A stretch of DNA of 64,000 nucleotides from Branchiostoma floridae (lineage: Eukaryota > Chordata > Leptocardii > Amphioxiformes > Branchiostomatidae): NCBI RefSeq assembly GCF_000003815.2, contig NC_049989.1, positions 14,954,079 to 15,018,078 of the forward strand, in the 5' to 3' direction. The position numbers and the translations under genes were made by a program. Shown here piece after piece: positions 20,184 to 34,000 of this stretch. The notes beneath the pieces were generated by a model. It worked only from the letters and a program-made list of their open reading frames with translations, had not been told where the DNA came from and did no database searches. Each line of letters starts with the position of its first letter. Positions within the stretch are counted from its first letter, which is position 1.

Positions 20184-23100
20184 GTAAGTATATTAAAGAC
20201 TCACTGGACTGCACCAAATTTAGCCTGATCGTTCACAAAGTAGCCCAAACTGGGACAATTTGCTGCTGGAAATTGTATTTGTTGTTTTAATATAAAATAA
20301 GATTTACAATTTGGGGAATGAGGCAAATGAGCATCACCTCACCTCACCTATCCCTTGACCTTCTAGTGGGTCGTTGGAGTACCGTGACAATGAGCATAAA
20401 ACAGTGCAAAATGGCACAATATACATATTTCATGATATCTTTCCTATGTTGTGCCAAATATCAGCTATTTGTTAAGTGAACTTCATTTTATTGCAAATCT
20501 CTTCTAGATGCATTTTCAATCCCTGCACATAGGTCATCGGCAACACTGCACTCTTCAATAACCTACTCATCTGGGTTTCGAAATTTTGAATGCAAATACA
20601 TTGCACGTCGTAACAGAATGACTGCGATAAAAAATTGGCACAAATTTGTAAAATTGGTGCAATTTCCGAGTGCAAACTTGCTGTTGTCCATTAAGATACC
20701 AGCTTTTTAAGGCATGAATGGTCTGTGTCAAAATTTCTGTCAGGAAGTGAATGTTGGCACAAAATTCAATATTGAATAAAGTCAGGAACCCAGTGATAGC
20801 ATGTACTTCAAAGTGGCGCATGATGTAATGTGTAAGGGACATGTGGTTGTGCTACTATATACATTAATTTTGTCAGGAAATTTTAAAAAATTTTAAATAT
20901 TTCATGGAGATATAAGATCTATGATTCCTTGTTTTATTTTCAGACACCACTGAACTCCCAGTGTGCGCTGTGTGGCCAGCTCATGGGGATGGTACGCTGC
21001 CTGGAGGTCATCTCTGGTGCAGCGCCCTCTGTCTATCACCTACAGAAGTGCAAGATTGCAGTGAGGCACACAGGAAGATTCACATTGGTACAGCTCTTCA
21101 TTGAATTCTTTATGCAAAAGTTTAGTACAAGAATTGTAACATTTACAATACAATGTACATGTACAGTCAAACCTGTATTAGGGGCCACCTCTACAGAGGG
21201 GCCACCTGTCCATAGTGGCCACTTTTTGTCGGTCCCTTGGGTATTTTATCTACAAGTTGCCACCTCTATACAGAGGCCACCTGTCTATAGTGGCCAAATT
21301 TATCCGGTCCCTTGAGTGGCCGCTATAGACAGGTTTGACTGTATGTTATAACCAATGGTACATCACTTATGTGTTTACCTTCCCAGATGGGAAACATATT
21401 GTTTTTTCTCCATTTCTTCTTCTTCCTTTTCTTCTTCTCCAAACAAATAAGTTCAACCCATCTCCTGACTTTAATTGCCAATGTGTTAGAATTGTTAATA
21501 TGTTATTATTGATATGCAATAATTTCCTCGTACAATCAACGTAATTCAGTTTGATTGACTGCCAAGTTGATTAAATAAAGTTTGATTTCATTTCATTTGA
21601 TTTGATAAACGACATTAACCAGGTAGTTGTTACCATTGTTGCTGGTGAATTAGCAGCCACTCTTTTTTGTTTGATTACATAATGTAGCAAGTGGCAGGAC
21701 AGAGCTGGAGGGGCTGGTCACCATATAGTACTGTATATGAATGTGTTCAAGTAAGAATATTAAAGAAGAGCAGTAGCTATATAGCCTAGACCATGTGAAG
21801 GTAAACTTTGAGCATTTACTTGCAAATGTTACCTTACTACAGGGCTCTAGCCAGCTCGAAATTTTTTTCCGTCAGCCAATTCCCATTGTTGCGAAAACAC
21901 TATTCCATGAGTAAGACTAAGAGAGACTGCACTGAGACCTTGAAAAATGGGTTTTTAATGAGATTATCCTACGCGAAAGGGCGCCGACACACATTGTCAA
22001 CAATCATAACAATAGCAAAACAAACAGTGTGTGGCTTTTACGTCTGTGGACGGCGTCCCCAAGCCGCCTGTAGCTTCCACCATGGATTTTTGTCCGTCAA
22101 GGTTGACGGATTGGTTTTAAAATTTTTCTGTCACGCAGAAAATTTCCGTCAATTGACGGAAAAACAGACACTGGCTAGAGCCCTGCCTTACTAGTAGCAA
22201 TCAAGTTAAAGTCCAAATATTTCCTCTATCATGGATTTCCAAGGGACTGTTTAGCCTTTTTATGAATGATGTTGGTGTATCATTTTGTGTCATGTTTCTC
22301 TATCAGGCGTTAGGTGCCAGTGCCGACCTCCCCAATGCCGCTGTGCTGAAACAAATGGACAGCTTGTACAGAATATTTGCCTTCTACCATGGCTCCTTGG
22401 ATGCAGTTTTCAAGGTAAAACCAATTGTACATTTTGCTTCAAAGTTACAAGTCAAGGGTTTGATAACTAAACTAATCCAGTTTTCGAATAGTACAGTATC
22501 TCGTGTTCTGGATTGTGATTTTTGAGCGTTAGGCCACACCAATCTTATTTTTTGTTCCTCAGATTTTTTAAGAAAAAAATCGGGTCGGTCGGAAAAAAAA
22601 CTTTTAAAAAGTCGGGGATACTAGGAGAGATTGGACAGGAAAACCTAAACTTTCAACATTTAGGGTACCAAAGTCGAAAGTTTGAAGAAAAATGATAAAC
22701 TTACCATCCAAAATAGGCACGTGCAGCTACTGGAATTTGAGACCCATAATTTATTTCAGAAAGGAGTGGCAGTGAAATTTTGTCAACACAATGTGTGGCC
22801 ATCAATTTGAAAAGTTTTTGTTTTGTTTTTTATCGGAAAAAATAGGGTCGGAGAATCCGAGAAACAAGAAATAAAATTGGTGTGACCTTAAATCAGTGCT
22901 GTTTGTAGTCATGTTCCTCAAATACTTTATCTAAATGAGATTCAGCATCTTTAAAGTTCTTTTTTTCTTTTCTGCAGAGATGTGGAGAAGAAAAGCAGCC
23001 GTTCCTACTTGCCATGGAGAGGATATGGGAGTGTTACCTGCCATATATTAAACACTACAGCAGGGTGGTGCCTGCCATGTTTGATGTCATTCCTTCTGTG

Positions 23101-26100
23101 CCTTTGCCAAAGGTGAGATACAGATTCTTTTTTTATTTATTTATTTGTTCAGCTGTTTACAAACAGCCAGGGCTGCCCAACTAGCCGTAGGCTATATATT
23201 GTCAAGGGCTAACCCTGTACATGTTCGCACACGACGGGTTATACCACCCCTTATGGGGTGAATGATGTAAATCACCATGTGGTTGATACAAGACAGAGGT
23301 TCGCCAGGCCTCCATCTGGGTGATTTGAAGTGAATCACCAACTCCCGACAGAAGGATTTGCACCAACGCACACCGCACCATCGCACATGTGCTTTAACGT
23401 GCATGGGGTATGGCTCTCCCCATACACGGGACCTCCATTTAACGTCCTATCTGAGGGACGACTCATTTTTCACTTGATTAAAGGGAGGAAAGTCGTGTAA
23501 AAAAAAGTGCCTTTCCCAAGGGCACAAGACCGGCAACACGGCAGGTGGATTCGGAACGGCGACCTCTCGGTCACGGGCCGAATACACTACCACTGTGCTA
23601 CGCGGCCCCACAGATTCAACCACACAAAAACACTAAGACAGGAAAAATAGGAAAAATGTTTGTTTTCTTCCTTTCCGAAGAAATGCACTGTCCTCCAAGT
23701 CAAAAAAAGTTGTGCTGAATCAATTAGTACTATCCAGCTGCCTGACTTAGTCGCTGTGGACGTGTGACTTTGTGCATGTGTGGCATCAGCAATCTTGGGT
23801 CAAAGGTTGTTGGAAGTTTGTAGCGCCCCCCGTCCCGATTGAGAGAAAATCAACAACTTTTGACCCATTGATGATGTCACACTTGCACGTAACTGGAACA
23901 ATCGTGTTTGATTAAGACCGGATGATTGAAATTTCATTGAGTCTAGTTTAGAACAGTTTACCCTTTAAAGGTAATATTCCTTGTTTAGGATACTGTAAAT
24001 TCAGAAACTTTCGCGGTGGTTTAATGTTTTTTCCATGACAGTAAGAGACTACAGTGCATGGTGCTACCGCGAACTTAAAACCTCCGCGAAAAATCATATT
24101 TCCCTCTACCGCGAAATTAAATCCCCGCAAACTTACATTTGTAAATGCACTAACAATATACAATTGTTTCAAGAGTCATAATTTTGCATGAATTTGTGTA
24201 TGTTATTGGGCTTTGTGCATAGAAATGAGTTACATTTAAGTTGTTGTTTGTTTCCTGTAGTCTGCTGGTGTTCTCTTCCTGAGAGCTTCTCACATCCTGC
24301 AGTCCTGCCAGAGGAAGCCAGGGGTCCTCGCTGGCTGTCTTCTGTATGATAATAAGGTTTTGTGTACCCAACTTTCCCCAGAGCTGACATCTAGACTTCT
24401 CCTTATCAAGGCCAACCAGAGCAATGTAAGATTTAAGTTAATGATTGTTACCTTCTAGAAATAGATATTTTCAAATTATGTAAACTAGACTTTTTAACTG
24501 TGTTGTTATGTTTCCCCTAATAGAAGGGAAACATACTGTTTCTACTCTTTTTCTTCTTAACCGTCTTCTTCCTAAACAAATAAGTTCAATGACCTGGACT
24601 AAGTGGCTGTCACCATGGTTACTAGTTAAGTAGCAGACACACTGGGTGCTTGATACATTATGTAGCAAGTGGCAGGACAGAGTTGGAGGGGCTGGTGACT
24701 TATACAGTATGTATATACAGAATCTGTTTCAGTAAAAATAAACAGTAGTTTATTTGGCTGGACCATGTGAAGGTAAATATTTTGCATTTGCCTACAAGTG
24801 TTACCTTTCTAGTTTGTCAGAATGTTTTCAAAATGTTTAATGCCACATTTTGTGTTTTCTCTATACAGCATCCAGCCAACGAGGTTGAAACAGGTACGTC
24901 ATTACAGATGATATTGTGTGACTTACAAAGATACATGTGGATGTTGGAAGGTATATTCTTACACATACATGTACTATGATTGAAGGAAAACTGAATATAA
25001 GCACATGCAACATTGTTCTGAATACGAATGCAAAGTGTCTGAAATGCCAGTTGCTATTTAATAAGTAATCCAGTGGTCAGTGGCCCTGCTTCAGGACCAA
25101 GAAACTGTGATTCTGGCTGTTTCGCTCACCAGACATGCAAGCTACTGGAAAAGGTTGCAGTCCTCTGGTCAAGAAAAGCTAGCGGAAGTTCCCTGCTATA
25201 ACAAACCTGTAAATACTGTATAAATAGTCTGTCTTCTCTGTCCCAACCAGTGGAAGAGTAACTCTTCACTTGCACTTCACTTTCTTTAGCTCAAGGTTTA
25301 AATATGAATACTAGAAGTATTATGTAACGTGATTTACACAAGTTGACCAGTTGGGATAACTTTTCCCTCTTCTTATTTCAGACTTCAGTCTCCCGTTTGG
25401 AGTGCGAATCCTGTCCGTGTACCTCACCAAGAAGGAGTCCCGCTCCTTCAGTAACCACTCTCAGAAACTCTTCCCTACCCGGCAGAGGCACACGGCCGTC
25501 TCTTCCTTCCAGTCCCCAGGGGGAGGGGGAAGGAGAGTAAACAGAACAGCCTCCGAGGAAAGCGCGCGGAGCTTGAGTCTCCGTGGAGTTGGAGACGGGC
25601 GCGAATCCGACGGGCAGATCTCCCGCGAGCAAAGCTTCATAACCCCGCCGTTCCGTCTTACCGATTCCTTCATAGACAAGGAAGACAAGCAGTCAAGCAC
25701 TACAAGCAATGAGTCTTTGGTAGAAACATTGAGCACTGAAACAGTTTTGAGTGCAGACAAAGGAACAGATTCTGCGTTAAGTGGACCATTACAGGCTGAT
25801 GGAGGTACATCAAGTGCAAGTTCAAGAAGAGACTCATCTCAGTCAGGAAACAGCGTCAAGAGCTGCGGTAACATCGGAGCGTTGGACAGCTACGAAGGAG
25901 AGATCTCCATGTCCTCCACTGAACTTGCGGACGAAAGAGAACACGGCGGAATCGACGAAGACAGCTCCGTGCTGGTTATGAAAGTCGAGGATCATGACTT
26001 GCCGGTCGCACAACTTGGAAACGGTCGTAGCAACGACGCTCAGGTTAGGTCACCTGATGTGCAGCTGCCTAAAGTGCTCCCAACAGAAGAAATTCAAAGT

Positions 26101-27762
26101 TCTAGAAGTAGCAAGAAGGTATTGTCTGATGCTGAACATGGCAGAGCAAATAGTACGGAGGAATCAGAACAACCTTCTGTTAGTCAGAAAAGAAGTGAAT
26201 CTCTAGGACTGGAAAAGGACAGTAACAGTTTAAAAGGCAATACTGAGAAAATGTCTGCCTCTGAAAGTGGACATATTGCTAGTAAAGAAGACAAGCCACA
26301 GGAACTCTTGCCAGACCAACCCCACTCAAGTCTTGATGATGTCAGCAATACAGGTGCACAAGAACAGGATGCTACCTCAGGGAAACCAACAGATGTTTGT
26401 AGCGAAGAATCTGATTCGTTGAAAGCTTCACATCTAGAAAATTCCAACCAAGATGGATCCAATCAGAAGTCTCAGTACAATGACCATTCCAATGGAGTTA
26501 CAGACATTGCACCAAAATTGGAGAAGTGTAATTTAACAGATTCAAATGAAGTGCCTGATGACATTATTCCAGTAGATGAGAATGATGATGATTCTAAGAG
26601 AACTGAGGTAGTTTCAGAGCCTGTTCTTCTTCAGAATGCAGGAGGCATGGATACATCAAGTGAACACACAGATACAGCAAAGAATGATGCAAACTCTTCT
26701 GTTGAAAACACATCAGAAGATCTCCATGAATCAGAAGAACTCTGTATGGAAGGTCTTGATGACGTTTCAAGGTTAAAGCATGCAGTTTCTTCGCAACACA
26801 CAGATGCAAATACTTCTCAATCGTCCAAAAGCACCTATGAAAGAATCTGCAATGGACGGCTAGAAGCTGGCGGCATCGCAAGTCAGAAAACTCTGACGGA
26901 AACCGCGAACACGACAGCAACAAGTAACGACGAGGCCGCGTCAGAACTGAGAGAAACGGAAGTTACCCCCACCCTTCCTGAATTGACCCCTGAAAATCAA
27001 AATGGCGGTGTTGTCATGGAACAAGCTGCTTCAGAGGTCATAGGGTCAAGTGAGTTCAATGACCCCAGCATTGTGGATTCTCTCAATACAAGTCATACTT
27101 CTGTGCCAAAATCTTCAATTAGTGACCAACAATTGACTTCTACTGTAACAGTAGAGGATGATTTGCAAGAAGGATGTCAGGATGCTTCAGATACACTTGA
27201 AGGAGAAGACAAGGATGCTGAAGACTTGAGAAGGAAGAAGACGTCTTGTGCAGACTCTAAACTGCCTGGTCTGTTGAATGCTGGGTTGTACATACAAGGC
27301 CATTCACACATGGTGTTGCTCATGTTGATCGAGAGGAACTGTCAAAATGATCTTCCTACGATGCAAGGCCTGGTACGTTATTGTTGCTCTATTATTAGAA
27401 ATGATTTGTTTCATGGCTTAACCTCAAAAAGGCTCTATACATGTAGCATGTAGGGGTTATTGTGTATACCTTGACTTAAGTTTGTTTTCTTTGTGCCTGT
27501 AGTGGAAGACATCAGTGACACAGATGGGTGACTTGGAGGGACAGCTGAAAGAGGTGGTCTTCTCAACCAACTCTGGGGTACGTACTAACCAATGTTGTTG
27601 TCGCTAACCCTACCTTTGATCCTCCTGCAACTTTCTTGCAGTTTTGTCTACAGGAGGTACTGCTATGTCCTCCAGTGTTTTTGTCCTCTAGTCTTTTGCC
27701 ATTGTTACTTCCATGTAATGGAAGGGGGATAGTACAATGTATGTGTGTACTAAGGGGGATAA

Positions 27763-27797
<35 letters not shown>

Positions 27798-28056
27798 GTG
27801 TACTGAGGGGGCAAGTGTTTGTATTTGTGTGTGGTGTGTATGTACATGTATGTGTACTGAGGGGGAAGTGTGTGTATGTGTGTGTGTGTACTGATGAGGG
27901 GTTATTGTGTATATCTGTACATGTGTGTGAGTGGGAAGTGTGTGAGAGGCAGATATAGTGTGTGTGCTTGAGGTTGAGGGGTATCATGTGTTTGTGTGTG
28001 TGTGTGTGTGTGTATTGAGGTACTGAGGGGGTAGTGTGTGACTGTGCTGAGGGAAC

Positions 28057-28099
<43 letters not shown>

Positions 28100-31000
28100 C
28101 AGGTAGATGTGTGTGTTGGCGAATTGGCATTAGGTTTGTGTCATCAGAGAGCTTATTGTTATACTAGACCAGACAGCCAACAGGGATTAGTAACTTAAAT
28201 GGAATATTAATCTAAACTACTTCTGGTGGGGTTAGGGTTTTACATAGCTTTATGTTGTTATATGAAGGAGCACAAGACAAACAACAAAACACAAACCTTG
28301 CAGCTTGATACAAAAGTTTATTGCAGTATAATATCTTCTGACAATCATAGCAAATAAGCCATTTTTTCTAAATATCCCAGGAAAATTTGTACATCAATTG
28401 ATTATTATAACTTGAAAGATGGTGAAAAATCATCCTTCAATATGTGTAATGAACTAAAACATGAGGAACAGATTCTGGTTTCTCAACATGTTAGCTGTTG
28501 TACTTGGTTTCACAAGCTATACTAATGGTTTCACTGTAAAAACTGTAGAAAGGCCTCAATGATTAAACATGTGAGGACCAGACCACTTCAGTATACATAT
28601 CTTATCTGTTATTACCCTAAGTCGACAACGTAATCTTATTGATTATGCACTTATCTAACATTACATTCTAACATGATTATGTTCTGTCTTAGAAACTTTT
28701 ACTAAATATTAAATGACAATGGAATCAGTTCAGCAACTGTTTACATGGAAAACCTGTCTCACATGTATCTGTACTTCCTGATACAGTGGTCACCTGCATC
28801 AGCTACAAACACATGTCCATCCTCTGTCACAGCCACCCCACATGGACGGTTCAGTTTGTCTTTATGACTGACAGTGTCCATGCTAATGGTGGACACATAA
28901 GTACCATCTAGGCGGAACACCTGAAGCTTGTTACCCCATCTATTACCAGCAGTGTCCCCCCCGATGTTTGCCAGAACTATGTTCCCCCTGCTGTCAGCTG
29001 ACACCCCTGTAGGGCCAAACATGTCCTGTTTTCGTGGGCCATACTGACCAAACTTGTACATAAAGTTCAGATTCTTGTCAAACACCTGTACACGGCTGTT
29101 GACGTGATCGGTCACAATGATGTTGTCTTCTTTATCCACACAGACAAAACGTGGCTCATTAAACTGCCCCTCCCCCTTCCCCTGCCCTCCCACCTGTTTC
29201 ACCAGTGTCCCATTCGCCTCAAATTGGAAGATGCTGTGTTTCCCCGCATCAGCTACAACAACCCTCCCATCACTCTGTACTGCCAGGCCCTGGGGGTCTG
29301 TGCAATATTTACCCAGAGAAAATCTGTTTATCAGATCTCCATATAGTGAAAACTTCTCGACTTCCAGCCCAGACCTCACCACTATGGTGCCATCAGTCTG
29401 AACTGCAACGTGCCCCACTTTTGTTTGCATTTGGGTCTATGTTGTACAACCTTCCACTGTGATCAAACACCTGAACCCATTTGTTCCCAGTATCAGCCAC
29501 AAACACCCTGTCCTTCCAGACTGCTATATCTGTAGGAGTTTTAAACTCCTCCAGGTCGCTGCCCTTCTTCCCAAACGTCAGTACAGGGCTGTTACTGCTC
29601 ACATCTACCATGAGAGAGTGGAGAGGGGGACGCTGGATACACTCTCCCCATGTAGCCCCACCGCCTGAAGCCCCATCCCCACCCTCTGTAGCTCCATCCC
29701 CTCTAACCACCCTCACCTCATGTGTCCCTGATAATTGTGGCCTCCAGAGTGCCTCAAACAACCCACTGATACTGGTTTCTGTGGTATCTAATGCTACACA
29801 CTGCCCCCCAGTGATGATGATCTTAGGTTGATTCGGACCCCAAAGTAACTTATCTGGTCTGCAAAAGATGCGTGTCGGCAGGCTTTCTACTGGGGGCTGT
29901 GGAACACTAATGCCACACTCACCCTTGATTAGACGTCTTAAAGATCCTTCCATTGCAAAGACTTTTAAGAATTTCACTTCTGTGCCGTAAAGATTTAGCT
30001 TGTCCCCTAGCTGCTGCCTGAGCACAACAATCTCTGCACCATTACCTCACCACTACTAATTAGCCGTCGGGCAAGAATTTGCAATAAACTATTATTAACT
30101 AATAAGAAATTTGCACCGAACTGAAGTCTTTTGTCTGCAGTTCTTAAAGTCTCATCCAAACGTTCCTTCTCCTTTGGGTCTTTGCTGACAGTGCTTTCAG
30201 TTTTCTTCAGACCTTCAGTTGTACCCTTGCTTTTCTGCAGTAATGTTTGTAGATCAGCTTTGCATTGAACTTCACCTTGACTTTACTGAACTCCTGTGGG
30301 TCGTGGACTGGTCTTTCAGGGTGCGAATGACGCATTCTCGGAACTCAAGCTTGGTGCTGCGGGTTGGCAGTGCGCTGGTCCTCATGCGCTGGTCGGTGTG
30401 CTGACATTACTTTGCCCGGGTGTCTGCTGCTGCACGTCATCGGATCCTGCAGGGTGATGATTTGATGGTCCTTTAGTGCTTGTGTTTGGTGATAGTTGTT
30501 ATCCAGTTCTTACACAGAGGGAAATGATAGTCCCCGCAAGTCTCTGCAAGTCCCCTCTACCCTAGCTGGCGGCAGATTCACAAATCTACGGACAGAGCAC
30601 ATGGTTGTCTTCATTATTCTAAAACTGATCTGGTTTTTATATTATATGATAGTACTCTTATGTCCCAAATTAACATACCCCCCTGAATAAACATGCCCCT
30701 CGGACAAATCTCCAAAATCTAATAAACGGACACCACCACCCCCACCCCCCAAATAAACAGACCCCCCGGAAATTAACAAATTGACATGTAAACTGCATGT
30801 GTCCATGGCACTTCTGTCCAAGGGAAAGAAGATGATAAGCAGGTAGGTTCTTTTTATTCAACTTATGCCAATGGTGCTTTCAAATTCAGCAAAGCTACAT
30901 GAAACAAGCATTTTCTACTTGGAACTTGAAGCAAGTAATCAATGAAAATTGTTGTATATCATTTATAATTACTGACATATCATTAAGATCATTAGATAGC

Positions 31001-34000
31001 TGCTAGTACTCATCATATTTTCTATAGACATTACCGCCAATTAGAACACATATTAACACCCATAAAATGAACAAAATAGGGTTTTGTTCATAAATTGTTT
31101 AAAGTGCCGAAAACAAAGTTTTTTGAGAGCTCGTCTGTAAAATTAGCTCATCATCTCAGGCTGCACAATATATTATAGATTATATTTTGACACTAGAAAC
31201 CTCTAAATTGATAAAATCTTATTGTGCTTTTTGAAAATCAACACTCTGAAAATATCAATGGCCTTCTGTGTCCATTGTCAACCCAAAATATGATCTTTTT
31301 TCACGCATTTATGGCATCATTTTAAAGATTGGAATCTGCTACTATACAATTATAAACTTAAGGTGTTTAACTGTTACCGTGTGTGATTATGGCGTCCATG
31401 TAACGTTGACTGATCCAATGCCCAAAAAATAGTGAATTTTGAGCAAAGATACCACGGGAATAAGGGCAGAAAGCCCCACCCCAATTTAAAAATAGAAATA
31501 AACCTACCGTCCAGAATAAGAACGTACCAGGTGGATTTTGCAGCTGAAAAATATAAACATAAGATTACCTGTATGTTTCTTTGGGACATGAGAGTAGTTT
31601 GGAGACAAACTGCTAACACCCGTTCCTGTTGGAAGTCTGCAGCAGCAGTTACAACGCGTCACACGGGAAATTTTTCACACACTGTAAGCTGGCGTCCATT
31701 AGAGTGAAAAGTATGGCGGTGGCTTGTTTCTACCTGGCTGAGATCACAGATACGCCAGGTGTACAGCGCTGATTGGCCAGTTGTGAACATGTGATCGCTG
31801 CGCACGCGCAGTAGAATTGGGATCTACTGCGCGTGCCTGCGCTATGAATGATGTCACAGGTTCTTCTCATGGCGTGGAGTGAAAAGTCAAACTTTGTTAT
31901 ATATCCGATTCATCACTTCGCAATCGGCGTAATCCTTGGCAGTATGGCATCGGGTGCAGGGAAAAGGAAATCTTGACTGCTTGTGTAGTTCAGCGATGAC
32001 AATTTTGGCAGGCCTAGGATACATGAAAGGATTAGATCGATCTGACTTTGTCATGTCATGATTTGCCTTCTCCAGCCAAGCCCAAGGACATCTCACAAGG
32101 CTTATTACCCTGCACTTGTCCTCTCAAGTTAAAATAAAGAACCAAAACGGATCTGCCAGTACAAAGGGTAGAGGGACTTCTTTATTTGTATACATCTAAG
32201 GAGTGAGTAGACAATTAACAGACAAAAGCAGTTGTGTCTCTCAGTCATCGTTATGCCTGCGGGGCATCAAACCTGCCTGGTAAAAAATGTCAACATGTCA
32301 GACAGGTCAACCACAAACCTTCAACATTGTTATGATCAGTCACACCAACTTAATTTGTTGTTTCTTGGATTTAAACAGATAAAAACAAGGCTGAACTTTT
32401 TTGCACACCCGGCAATCTTTTGCGTTGTGTGAATGTGTGAAAGTGAAAGGAGTGGGTCCAACTTGTTTCCGTTGTGGTGAGGTCAGAGGTAAATTCTGAT
32501 GCGCTGCACCCCCTAAACACACCAGCACACCTCATTACCTCTCATCATGACATAGACTCAACACAGATGCACACACAGTGACCCCAGTTTGACACTGTTT
32601 GAGAGGCACTCCCAGAAACTGTGTGTACCAAAGTGCAGACTTCCCCTCAAACTGTCTTCATGTAATGTAGATTCAGCCTTACGGAAGTATTGTTTTTACC
32701 TCCATGAAAAAATGGAGGTATAGTTTTGAGTGTGTCTGTGTGTGTGTGTGTTTGTGTGTGTGTTTGTGTGTGTGTGTGTCTGTGTGTCCGCATATTTGTG
32801 GTCATCATAACTTGAGAACCTCTTGATGGACTACGATGATATTTGGTATGTAGGTAGGGGTTGGGAAGACGAAGGTCAAGGTCAATTTTGGGCCCCCTGG
32901 TGTGTGGCCTTGGTACTGCAGCGCAACTTCCGGTTTTGCTATCTCGGTGTTCTGAACATGCTATGGTCAAGATTTTTAAGTATTAGATAGCTCTTGTGCT
33001 CAGGAAAAAATTACGTAAGTTTGGGCCCCCTAGCGTCTAGTTTGGGAATAGCAGGGGCATTTTTGTCAAAAACTTCTGACGAGGATAACTCAAGAAGGGA
33101 ACAACGGATTTTCATCATTTTTGGTATGTACAAACAATGTAGGTACCTTAGACAATTTTGTACAAGATTAAATACTAATTATGCAAAATAGGAGAACATT
33201 TGCATAATTAATGAGGATATTATATCATGGCAGTTTTTTCAATGTATCTCTTGTCCTGGATGTGATATGGTCTTGACATTTGGCTGGTAGATAGCTTGCA
33301 GTGTCATGACAAAGTGGGGCAGGTTTCAGCCCCCTAACATTTAATTGCGGAACTGCAGGGGCGTTTTTGTCAAGACATTCTAAAGAGGATAACTGCAGAA
33401 AGGATTGATGGATTGGCATCATACTAGGCATGCGGGTACCTTAGGCAAATATGTTCATAATGATATACACTTTATGCAAATGAGGACTTAATTTGCATGA
33501 TTAATGAGGAAATTGTATAATTCCATTGTTTTCAATAACTGGACTTCAATAAATGTAACACATGTTAACTATGATAGGTGGAATATAAGCAGATACCAAA
33601 TATGGTAATGAGGAACTTATTTGCATAATTTATGTAAAAATTGCAAAAACGCTTTATGATTAATAATGGGAATTTTGTAATTGTGACATGTGTACGTTAG
33701 TCAATGATGAACAATACCATGCATAAATTATGTTAATGTGCTAGTCAATTGCATGAAATTTACGAAAGCTCTAAATTTTCATGGAGGTATGAGGTCGCCG
33801 AACTCTAGTTTGGGTACTGTTTTGGTTCTAAAGATGAATTGGGATATGTCTTGAGACCACTGGAGGGATTGCAGTAGCGTTAAGTGGCTGGTTAGGTGGT
33901 TATAGTGTGTTATTAGTGAAGTGGAAAATTAGGGCCTCATGTTGGTTCATCTTGGTACTGCAGCAGATATATTTTTGTTCCTAGACATGCTGTGCTGTTG

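Noticed and set aside
25378-26923. Minus-strand ORFs opposite HPS4 exon 7
   Set aside because: Shadows of a long open exon; no homology or splice support.
27563-27987. His/Thr-rich and Val/Cys-rich ORFs
   Set aside because: Translations of a (TG)n minisatellite.
29104-29831. Plus-strand ORFs of 69-116 residues
   Set aside because: Shadows of the antisense NHL coding sequence.
32430-32500. CFRCGE-like zinc-knuckle word on the plus strand
   Set aside because: The frame stops a few codons later and a full CCHC motif is absent; too short to call a gag remnant.
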